DNA of 13,742 nucleotides from an uncultured Bacillaceae bacterium (GTDB lineage Bacteria > Bacillota > Bacilli > Bacillales > Alkalibacillaceae), in contig CALGNY010000127.1 in assembly GCA_937958375.1 (NCBI GenBank), forward strand, positions 1 to 13,742, read 5' to 3'. A program made the position numbers and the translations under genes. The notes beneath the pieces were generated by a model. That model was not told the DNA's origin. It was given only the letters and a program-made list of their open reading frames with translations, and did no database searches. Positions 7,981 through 13,742 of the stretch are shown here, piece by piece (the first letter of the stretch is position 1; the number at the start of each line of letters is the position of its first letter).

Positions 7981-8475
7981 TTAATGATCATGTGATTCTT
8001 CTGATTCGTCGCTTTCTGATTCATCATCAGATTCTTCATATTCCATATCCGCCCCATCTCCGACAATGATGGATTCAAGAGGCATTGTATGTTGGTCTCT
8101 TGCGGTTGTATGTGCAAACATCTCAAAGATTCCGTCTTTCTCAAAGATCACTTCTGCTGTATAAGTACCATCTTCGTTGTTTGTGGATTCGACAGTCACG
8201 CTATTGTCTTCGTCATTCTTTTCCCAGTACTCAAAATTCATTTCTTCTGCATCCGTTACATCTTCGTCACCATAAGTAACAACGGCTTTCAACTCAACCG
8301 TTTCACCAACGTCAACTTGTTCAGGAACGACAAAATCAACTTCCAATGCCGTCAACTCATCAGAACCGGTCGCATCATCCGTGTTCTCACTATCCGATTC
8401 CTCACCATCTTGACCAGAGCAAGCCGCTAATGCGATCAACGAAATCAACAAAATCGTTATATGTTTAAATTTCAT
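7981..8475 (-). CDS. YtkA-like lipoprotein (FixH/YtkA family)
   Basis: A 164-residue exported lipoprotein. Residues 1-18 form a signal peptide with a basic start and hydrophobic core, ending in the lipobox L16-A17-A18-C19, so the mature protein is lipid-anchored outside the membrane. Residues about 45-138 look like a YtkA-type immunoglobulin-like domain (VDVGETVELKAVVTYGDEDV, then DGTYTAEVIF and a closing strand). Within it H122, H129 and M131 (HTTARDQHTMP) are typical of this family and could bind copper. The linker (20-43) and tail (144-164) are extremely acidic, and the tail ends in SHDH. GGAGG lies 8 bases before the ATG. It is a monocistronic unit by its terminator. The family is often linked to copper handling or respiratory oxidase assembly; the exact function here is unknown. 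Confidence 0.82.
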   Translation of the reverse strand: MKFKHITILLISLIALAACSGQDGEESDSENTDDATGSDELTALEVDFVVPEQVDVGETVELKAVVTYGDEDVTDAEEMNFEYWEKNDEDNSVTVESTNNEDGTYTAEVIFEKDGIFEMFAHTTARDQHTMPLESIIVGDGADMEYEESDDESESDESEESHDH

Positions 8476-8577
8476 GCTAAATACCTCCGTACTTATTAAC
8501 CTATTTGTATCCTACCTTATCACAAAAATTTATGGAAATAGGTATGGTTATTGAACGACTTGTGAAAAATTTCGAAC

Positions 8578-8770
8578 CGTGCAGTGCGGGAACGTGCAAC
8601 TTGAAGGCCGGACCGTGCAACTTAGCGCTTGAAACGTGCAACTTGCTCGTCGGAACGTGCAACTTAGCGCTGTGACCGTGCAACTTGATCAACGCACCGT
8701 GCAACATGGCGCTGCGACCGTGCAACTTGATCATCAGAACGTGCAGCCCGCGCCCCGAAACGGCAACCTG
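8578..8770. repeat. Array of 21-bp tandem repeats with core CGTGCAACTT
   Basis: The core CGTGCA starts at 8593, 8614, 8635, 8656, 8677, 8698, 8719 and 8740, exactly 21 bases apart each time, with a shortened unit at 8578 and a degenerate one (CGGCAAC) at 8761. The unit is roughly CGTGCAACTT followed by a variable 9 bases and A(A/C). The variable part alternates: AGCGCT or GGCGCT in units starting 8614, 8656 and 8698, and TGATCA in those at 8677 and 8719. The array is GC-richer than its flanks. It occupies part of the 8476-8958 gap between the divergently transcribed YtkA-like and CBS genes. Translated on the minus strand it gives heptads of the form KLHGxxx/KLHVxxx, but no ribosome-binding site supports a gene. 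Confidence 0.9.
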
Positions 8771-8897
8771 CACACCAAATCGTATTAACCAGACAAATAA
8801 CCATAAGCATCTTTAACAACTATGACACCCTTTATTCACCGAGAATGAATTTTCAGTAAGGTTTAAAAAATAGAAAGAACGTAAATCTTATCAGTGT

Positions 8898-8916
8898 AAG
8901 GTCCAAATGTGACCTT
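8898..8916. promoter_or_regulatory. Dyad AAGGTC-N7-GACCTT upstream of the CBS-domain gene
   Basis: Perfect 6-bp inverted repeat with a 7-base centre, 42 bases before the ATG of the CBS-domain gene. Its size and spacing fit a binding site for a dimeric regulator near or just after the promoter. No matching promoter hexamers were convincing, and the regulator is unknown. Confidence 0.35.
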
Positions 8917-8958
8917 GATGAGGCAGAAAATACACATCGAAAGAAGGAGGTTATCATC

Positions 8959-9378
8959 ATGCCTGCATTACAAGAAGTGATGACTGAAACAGTTATTGCT
9001 GCTGATGCAACAGACAGCTTAACTGAAACGGCAAAACAAATGAGAGACAACGATATCGGGGATATGCCAGTTCTGGAAGGAAATAAATTAACTGGCGTCA
9101 TTACAGACCGCGATATCGTGATCCGTGGTTTAGCTGAAGAGAAAAATCCAGGCAACACAAAGGTCAGTGATGTCATGACAAGCAAAGTCATTACTGCATC
9201 ACCGGATACGGATGTCCGCGAAGGTGTTGAGCAAATGCAAAGTCATCAAGTAAAACGTTTATTTATCGTAGAAAATGAAGACTTAAAAGGTGTTGTCAGT
9301 ACAGGGGACTTAGCGACGAATCCGCAAACGAAAGATATTGTGGATGAAGTCCAAAGCGAAATTAAAAAAGACCAGTAA
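8959..9378 (+). CDS. Two-CBS-domain protein, YhcV-like
   Basis: A 139-residue cytosolic protein consisting of a tandem pair of CBS domains (a Bateman module) and nothing else. CBS1 covers about 2-60 with the motif GVITDRDI at 46-53; CBS2 covers about 68-125 with GVVSTGDLA at 111-119. Such modules bind adenine nucleotides or NAD and act as energy or redox sensors, but stand-alone members like B. subtilis YhcV (similar length) have no firmly assigned role. The ATG is 8 bases after GGAGG. The gene is alone on the plus strand, flanked by a dyad upstream and a strong terminator downstream, and lies among likely stress genes. I found no clear sigma-B promoter for it. Confidence 0.88.
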   Translation: MPALQEVMTETVIAADATDSLTETAKQMRDNDIGDMPVLEGNKLTGVITDRDIVIRGLAEEKNPGNTKVSDVMTSKVITASPDTDVREGVEQMQSHQVKRLFIVENEDLKGVVSTGDLATNPQTKDIVDEVQSEIKKDQ

Positions 9379-9388
9379 CCAACCCATA

Positions 9389-9418
9389 AACGCGCTGCTC
9401 ATTTAAGGGCAGCGCGTT
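9389..9418. terminator. Shared convergent terminator between CBS gene and DUF488 gene
   Basis: AACGCGCTGC (9389-9398) and GCAGCGCGTT (9409-9418) form a perfect 10-bp stem with a 10-base loop. On the plus strand it is followed by ATTGTTCTATT. Its right arm overlaps the last two bases of the TAA codon of the convergent DUF488 gene, so one hairpin probably serves both. Confidence 0.85.
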
Positions 9419-9971
9419 ATTGTTCTATTGGAGGATAAACGACTGTTCCGTCCTCTTCGATAATCGGCATGGCTCCCCACTTGCCTAATTCATGTGGGAC
9501 CAGTTCAGGTCGACCATCCGAATCATCAATGATATGAAAAACTTCCCAACCATTGGCCTGTAACCAATTACTGATCAATAAGCGGTGACAGCGGGCTGGA
9601 TGACGTTCCGAACAGAAATAGACGAGATTTTTTTGTTTGGCATATGCCTGCAATTCAGCAATTCCATCCCCGAACTCATCGGTCAACGTATAATCCGCAT
9701 AGTTATGGAAAGAACTATTTTCCCAACCACTATTCAAATCTTCTTGAATCGTCCTCGACTGTCTTCTTCTCCCACCAAGAAGTGGAAAATGTTGATAAGT
9801 TATGCCTGCATCGCCTAGCCACTCTTCCATAGCCTCTTGTTTGAAATGAGGAAACTTCCGACTACCCGGAAAGGCACGGACATCTGCGACGAATTGGATT
9901 TTTGCAGACGACAGCATTTCCAGAAAATGTTCCTGTGAATGAACAGAATGACCAATCGTATAAACTTTCAT
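9417..9971 (-). CDS. DUF488 family protein
   Basis: A 184-residue cytosolic protein of the DUF488 family, whose biochemical function is unsettled. Visible hallmarks are the N-terminal strand MKVYTIGHS, the motif ADVRAFPGS (29-37) and the signature FCSERHPARCHR (119-130) with C120, E122 and C128-H129-R130, which look like a conserved metal or catalytic pocket. The frame is open 17 codons further upstream to a GTG-type start at 10022, but that extension lacks family similarity and spans the predicted sigma-B promoter. The ATG at 9971 is preceded by GAGG with 7-base spacing and gives the usual N-terminus. Convergent with the CBS gene, divergent from ferredoxin. The promoter suggests induction by general stress. 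Confidence 0.88.
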   Translation of the reverse strand: MKVYTIGHSVHSQEHFLEMLSSAKIQFVADVRAFPGSRKFPHFKQEAMEEWLGDAGITYQHFPLLGGRRRQSRTIQEDLNSGWENSSFHNYADYTLTDEFGDGIAELQAYAKQKNLVYFCSERHPARCHRLLISNWLQANGWEVFHIIDDSDGRPELVPHELGKWGAMPIIEEDGTVVYPPIEQ

Positions 9972-10006
9972 GCCCTCACCTCTAGTGAAATGATTTTCAT
10001 CTTTCC

Positions 10007-10031
10007 ATACCCTTTTTACCACTCATGAAAC
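10007..10031 (-). promoter_or_regulatory. Candidate sigma-B promoter of the DUF488 gene
   Basis: On the minus strand GTTTCA (10031-10026), a 13-base spacer and GGGTAT (10012-10007) match the Bacillus general-stress sigma-B consensus GTTTAA-N12-14-GGGTAT at 11 of 12 positions. It lies 36 bases upstream of the chosen ATG, leaving a short leader that contains the Shine-Dalgarno sequence. Confidence 0.65.
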
Positions 10032-10040
10032 GGATAACTT

Positions 10041-10067
10041 TTGTTATCGCCGACTTTTCAATATAAT
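10041..10067 (+). promoter_or_regulatory. Promoter of the ferredoxin gene
   Basis: A perfect -10 element TATAAT (10062-10067) lies 33 bases before the ferredoxin start. The -35 is less clear: TTGTTA (10041-10046) leaves a short 15-base spacer, while the overlapping TTTTGT (10039-10044) leaves 17. A vegetative sigma-A promoter is the likely reading. Confidence 0.55.
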
Positions 10068-10099
10068 AGTAGAGTAGAACATCTTTGGAGGTATAAACC

Positions 10100-10339
10100 A
10101 TGGCTTTTGTAATTACAGCACCTTGCCAGGATGAAATGGCAGCCGAGTGCGTTGAAGTTTGTCCAGTCGATTGTATCGAAAAAGGAGACGATCAATACTA
10201 CATCGATCCGAATGTCTGCATTAACTGTGGCGCTTGTCTATCCGTTTGCCCCGTCAGTGCGATCGTCGAAGACTTTGATATGATGCCTGATGAGGAAAAA
10301 TATCTGAAAGCAGCAGAAGAATTTTTCAAACGAAGTTAG
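10100..10339 (+). CDS. Seven-iron type ferredoxin ([3Fe-4S][4Fe-4S])
   Basis: A 79-residue soluble electron carrier. Its cysteines C9, C17, C21, C25, C40, C43, C46 and C50 line up, after removal of Met1, with C8, C16, C20, C24, C39, C42, C45 and C49 of Azotobacter ferredoxin I. In that protein C8/C16/C49 hold the [3Fe-4S] cluster and C20/C39/C42/C45 the [4Fe-4S] cluster. The residue at the position of the non-ligand C11 is glutamate here, so a second [4Fe-4S] cluster is unlikely. The C-terminal helix (about 63-79) is charged. The ATG follows GGAGG by 8 bases, with a good promoter upstream. It is followed after 20 bases by a membrane-protein gene, probably on the same transcript. The partner enzymes are not visible here. 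Confidence 0.92.
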   Translation: MAFVITAPCQDEMAAECVEVCPVDCIEKGDDQYYIDPNVCINCGACLSVCPVSAIVEDFDMMPDEEKYLKAAEEFFKRS

Positions 10340-10359
10340 CGAGCAACGGAGGAGAAACA

Positions 10360-10842
10360 GTGAACTTCATAACGATTTTAAAAAATAGTCTCCAATTACC
10401 GGAACAAAAGGCATTGTTCCGCTTAAATCGGATCAGCATGCGGGATACCATGGTCTATGCTTTGATTCTGACCTTCATCTTGGTACTTCCGGATATCTTC
10501 CATGCTTTTGCATCTTATCAAGAAGTCGATTACTTTGGGATGCCACGCGAACTCTATTTTATTCAACTGATTATTTTGTATCCGGCAACCATCTTTTTAT
10601 TTGTCGTCATAGGACTGTCTATATTAGCAGGAATCGCAACCCTGTTAAGAAATATGTTACATAGAAAATTGGCCTATCAGCAATTATGGAAAATGACCGC
10701 ATTTGCGTTAACCATACCGATGGCCATCTATTTTGTCTTCCGGATTTTTCAGATTGAAACCATATGGATCAATTTGCTGCCATTGTTGATTTATTTCTTT
10801 TTGATGATCAAAATGATAACCGTTTTTCCAAGAACGGAATAA
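10360..10842 (+). CDS. Small membrane protein, possibly DUF1189-like
   Basis: A 160-residue integral membrane protein with four hydrophobic segments (about 28-50, 65-93, 108-127 and 133-153). The N-terminal pattern, a short amphipathic stretch followed by FRLNRIS and a first membrane helix ending at LPDIFHAF, resembles DUF1189 proteins of Firmicutes. Those are usually about 250 residues with an outside loop domain, so this would be a compact form; the assignment is tentative. The start is GTG with GGAGG 7 bases upstream; no nearby ATG has a ribosome-binding site. It lies 20 bases after the ferredoxin gene and shares its promoter by position. No cofactor ligands or transporter motifs are apparent. 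Confidence 0.78.
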   Translation: MNFITILKNSLQLPEQKALFRLNRISMRDTMVYALILTFILVLPDIFHAFASYQEVDYFGMPRELYFIQLIILYPATIFLFVVIGLSILAGIATLLRNMLHRKLAYQQLWKMTAFALTIPMAIYFVFRIFQIETIWINLLPLLIYFFLMIKMITVFPRTE

Positions 10843-10885
10843 AACGCTATCCGAGGCCGTTTACGGACCAATCGGATAGCGTTTT
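10841..10885. terminator. Strong bidirectional terminator
   Basis: AAAACGCTATCCGA (10841-10854) pairs perfectly with TCGGATAGCGTTTT (10872-10885), a 14-bp stem; the 17-base loop holds a small inner hairpin CCGT-TT-ACGG. T-runs follow on both strands. It ends the plus-strand membrane-protein gene, overlapping its stop codon, and lies 3 bases after the stop of the convergent dehydrogenase gene. Confidence 0.93.
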
Positions 10886-10888
10886 TTG

Positions 10889-11653
10889 TTATTGAGCCGT
10901 TGAACCACCATCGACAACGACTTCTGTTCCCGTAATATACTTGGATTCATCGGATGCTAAAAATAAGACAGCATATGCGACGTCGTCAGGGGTACCGATT
11001 TCCTGGAGCGGAATTCCCTGCATTGCATTTTGTGTGGCTTCCTCATCTTCAGTCACGACAGAGACCATCGCTGTATCAATGAATCCCGGGTGAACAGAGT
11101 TGACACGGATTTTATAAGGTGCCAGTTCAATGGCTGTCGCTTTGGAAAATAAGCGGATCGCACCTTTTGAAGCTGAGTATTGGGACCCAGCGGCTCCGCC
11201 GACTAACCCTGCCATGGATGAAATGTTGATGATTGATCCCTTACCGGCATCTTTCATTTTCGGATAGGCTTTTTTCGTGCCTAAATATTGGCTGTCCGCA
11301 TTCACTTTCATGAATTTTTGCCAGCTATCATAATCATAGTCTTCGATCGATTTGAACCCTTCTTCACCACCGATACCAGCATTATTTACCAATACGTCTA
11401 GGCTTCCGAACCGGCTGACTGCCTGTTCAACAACCGTCTCCCAATCTTTCTCACTCGTTACATCATGCTTCAGGCCAATGGCGACATCACCGTACTGTTT
11501 ATTGATTTCATCGGCTACTTCTTTCACGCCGTCTTCGTTTAAATCCGTTGCTACTACCTTCGCTCCTTCTTTAGCCAACAGTTTTGCCTCTGCGGAACCT
11601 TGTCCACCTGCAGCTCCTGTGACAATTGCTACTTTCCCATCTACACGTCCCAT
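10889..11653 (-). CDS. Short-chain dehydrogenase/reductase (classical SDR)
   Basis: A 254-residue NAD(P)-dependent oxidoreductase of unknown substrate. The cofactor motif TGAAGGQG is at 12-19, and Asp37 at the end of the second strand favours NAD(H). NNAG is at 90-93. The catalytic set N118, S146, Y159 and K163 (YSASK) is complete, and NSVHPG (185-190) follows. Length and motifs are those of classical SDRs related to cyclopentanol or 3-alpha/20-beta-hydroxysteroid dehydrogenases, but such names would over-call the substrate. A GTG at 11662 is in frame but overlaps the Shine-Dalgarno sequence AAAGGAG; the ATG at 11653 has 8-base spacing and is preferred. It stands alone between two terminators. 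A sigma-B-like element upstream (GTGTGA-N13-GGGGAA) is too weak to call. Confidence 0.93.
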   Translation of the reverse strand: MGRVDGKVAIVTGAAGGQGSAEAKLLAKEGAKVVATDLNEDGVKEVADEINKQYGDVAIGLKHDVTSEKDWETVVEQAVSRFGSLDVLVNNAGIGGEEGFKSIEDYDYDSWQKFMKVNADSQYLGTKKAYPKMKDAGKGSIINISSMAGLVGGAAGSQYSASKGAIRLFSKATAIELAPYKIRVNSVHPGFIDTAMVSVVTEDEEATQNAMQGIPLQEIGTPDDVAYAVLFLASDESKYITGTEVVVDGGSTAQ

Positions 11654-11730
11654 TTTGATCACTCCTTTTATAATTGACTACAGTTGTATATCTTCCCCAT
11701 CCATCACATTTTCACACGCTGCGAATCACT

Positions 11731-11763
11731 AAAAAGACCCTCAGCTTTTACCGCTAAGGGCCT
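11731..11763 (-). terminator. Rho-independent terminator after the catalase gene
   Basis: On the minus strand AGGCCCTTAGC (11763-11753) and GCTGAGGGTCT (11745-11735) form an 11-bp stem with two G-U pairs around a 7-base loop and end in TTTTT. It starts 14 bases after the catalase stop codon and separates it from the dehydrogenase gene. Confidence 0.88.
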
Positions 11764-11777
11764 ATTTATTCCATGTA

Positions 11778-13742
11778 TTATGTTCGATTCCAAAATCGTT
11801 GTTGACCGATTGCCCTCACAAAGTCCTTTCCGAAGTGAGGATTATTTGCCGCAAAAACGACTCCCGCCAAGTTATTTTCATCAGATGCCTGGATAAACGA
11901 TTGCCCAGTCGAAGCTACGCCGATTGGTTTATATTGCTTATAGGCTTTGTGGACAAAATCCAATGTTTCTTGTGCAACGTGTGGTTGATTGAAGTCATTT
12001 CCACCAACCACGTACAAAGAATCAACGAGGTAAGGACTTGAAGTCAAAAAGGTCGCTTGCACCTTTAATTTCGCTCCATTCACACCGGTCACATAGCCAA
12101 GTTTGTCGCTGATGATTTGAACAAAGATGCCCTCTTGCTCCAAGACTTTTAACGTATCCATCACTTCTTGATCGTTGAATCCATCTCCAATCAACACGCC
12201 AACTTTTTGAGTCGCTGCATAATAAGGGGTATTCGCCTGACTTAGCGATGGGTAACTCGTTGATACCGGTACGTTCGTTCCGCTTGGACGGCTGACACCA
12301 ATGTTATCTGCTACAATCGTCGCCAATTCTTTGTCGACATTGACGAGTAAGTCGACGTTCTGTTGGCGAACAGACTCACTTTCAACCTTCCCGAGCTGAT
12401 AACTAAAAGCCTGGATCGTATGTTTCTTCTCAACTGGTGTCAAGCTATTCCAAAAGATTCTCGGCTGCGTGAAAAAATCATTGAATGATTCACTACGCCC
12501 CCGTATCACATGCCCTTCAACTTTCTTTGGATAATGCTCATAGCCGCCTGCTTCTGGAGGCGATGTATAAGGTGTATTATTTTTCAAAGAATTTCGGTGG
12601 TAGTTGACTTGATCAACGTCAATACGTGTTCTCATTACACCTCTTCGTGTATTATTATGAAACGGACAAATTGGCCTGTTGATCGGCAGCTCATCAAAGT
12701 TTGCACTGCCTAAACGGTGATGCTGGGTATCCCGATACGTCAATAGTCGGCCTTGCAGCACGGGATCGTTTGAAAACCCGATGCCTGGCACGACATTCGC
12801 TGGATTGAATGCGATTTGCTCCAACTCCGTGAATTCATTATCGACATTCCGATTCAACGTCAATTTACCGACCATCTGTACAGGCACCAATTCTTCCGGC
12901 CAAAACTTCGCTGGATCCAATATGTCAAAATCAAAGCTGAACTCATCTTCTTCATCGATCAGTTGTACACCTAACTCATATTCTGGAAACATACCGGCTG
13001 CAATCGCCTGCCTCAAATCCCTTCGGTGGAAGTCCGGGTCCAGACCACCGATTTTTAATGCTTCATCTTGAAGCAAAGAGTGTACGCCCAAAACTGGCTT
13101 CCAAACAAATCGAACAAACGTCTTCTTGCCTTCTTCATTAATAAATAAATACGTATTGATCGACCAAGATTCCATCATTCGGTAACTTCGAATGATCCCT
13201 CTGTCTGACATGATCCACGTCACCATATGCAGCGACTCCGGGTTGCTAGCAACAAAATCCTAGAAACGATCATGAGCACCAGTTGCGGTTGGCAATCCTT
13301 CATCTTGCTTGTTTTGATATGCATGCATCGAATCCGGAAACTTCATCGGATCTTGGATAATCAAAACAGGCATCGCTATGGTGGTTAAATCGTAGTTTCC
13401 TTCTTCTGTATAAAACTTTGCACCCTTACAACGTAAATCACGGGCTGTGTCATATGATCCTTTAGGTCCTTGAACCGTCGAAAAACGAACGGTCACCGGT
13501 GTTTTTTGCCCAGGTTTCTGTAGAAAACAAGCTTTTGTTACATGCTTCATCGATTGGTACGTTTCAAACTCACCGTGTGCCCCATATCCCCTGGCATGAA
13601 CAATTCTTTCAGGAATTTCTTCACGATTAAAATGAGACATCTTTTGTAAAAACCAATAATCTTCATGTAATGACGGGCCACGTACACCAGCTTTTAATGT
13701 TTGCTCATCGTTGGAAATTTTTCTGCCTTCCTTGGTCGTCAT
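11778..13742 (-). pseudogene. katE: KatE-type large-subunit catalase interrupted by an in-frame TAG
   Basis: Similarity to large-subunit catalases runs through both sides of one stop codon. Codons 1-160 (13742-13263) are the N-terminal catalase part, TAG lies at 13262-13260, and the same frame continues through DFVASNPES to 11778. In other KatE proteins this position is Trp (F-W-D-F), so a single G-to-A change (TGG to TAG) explains it. The whole frame spans 655 codons; codons about 513-654 form the DJ-1/PfpI-like C-terminal domain of large-subunit catalases. Catalytic His49 (VHARG), Ser88 and the heme-ligand Tyr336 (TYRDTQ) remain. However, the distal Asn motif (usually VGNN) reads TTIA, RGFATKF reads RCKGAKF, GVHTF reads SINTY, and KFHWKP reads RFVWKP. 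Real gene decay, a divergent non-catalase homologue with readthrough, or a sequence error at the stop are possible. The ATG is exactly at the window edge, so the true start may lie outside. Confidence 0.8.

Noticed and set aside
8578..8770. Repeat array as a CRISPR array
   Set aside because: The unit is only 21 bases in total and the segment between cores is about 11 bases and partly repeated itself; CRISPR spacers are longer and unique, and no cas gene is near.
8501..8773. 90-codon open frame over the repeat array as a gene
   Set aside because: It has no ribosome-binding site, begins with GTG, consists mostly of repeats and extends to just before the Shine-Dalgarno region of the next gene. 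Kept only as a finding.
8849..8897. Sigma-B promoter for the CBS-domain gene (GTTTAA in AAGGTTTAAAA)
   Set aside because: The -35-like part is good, but no GGGTAT-like element lies 12-14 bases downstream.
9972..10022. Longer N-terminus for the DUF488 protein
   Set aside because: The 17 extra codons lack family similarity and overlap the predicted promoter -10 and leader; the ATG at 9971 has a proper ribosome-binding site.
13260..13262. TAG in the catalase as a programmed pyrrolysine or similar recoding site
   Set aside because: The position is a conserved Trp in KatE, a one-base change explains it, and no recoding gene or structure is visible; sequence error or mutation is simpler.

Overview
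The window looks like chromosomal DNA of a low-to-mid GC Gram-positive bacterium of the Bacillaceae. Ribosome-binding sites are strong (AGGAGG type), TTG and GTG starts occur, the respiratory nitrate reductase is of the Bacillus NarGHJI type, one DUF488 gene has a good match to a sigma-B promoter, and there is a Bacillus-type lipoprotein and large-subunit catalase. Several proteins are markedly acidic, notably the tail of the lipoprotein, which hints at a salt-tolerant or halophilic member. The genus cannot be decided from the sequence alone.

Layout. Positions 105 to 7718 are a tightly packed seven-gene unit on the minus strand, read from right to left: a hemerythrin-like protein, two small proteins of unknown function, then narG, narH, narJ and narI. 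Gaps are at most 36 bases and several genes overlap, so one transcript is likely; a hairpin at 66-96 follows narI. Next (minus) is a YtkA-like lipoprotein with its own terminator. Upstream of it lies a gene-free stretch carrying a 21-bp tandem repeat array (8578-8770). Then come a two-CBS-domain protein (plus), a convergent DUF488 protein (minus, candidate sigma-B promoter), a 7Fe-type ferredoxin and a small membrane protein (plus), a convergent short-chain dehydrogenase (minus), and a KatE-type catalase (minus) that runs to the right edge of the window.

Function. NarGHI would couple menaquinol oxidation to nitrate reduction at the membrane, with NarJ as assembly chaperone. The hemerythrin-like protein and the two small proteins look like an accessory module made in the same transcript. 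The right half resembles a set of general-stress and housekeeping genes.

Most worth following up: the hemerythrin/orphan/orphan module in front of narG; the 21-bp repeat array in which two different palindromes alternate with a 42-bp period; and the catalase reading frame, which has an in-frame TAG plus loss of the distal catalytic asparagine and other hallmark residues. No mobile element, CRISPR array, tRNA or rRNA was seen.
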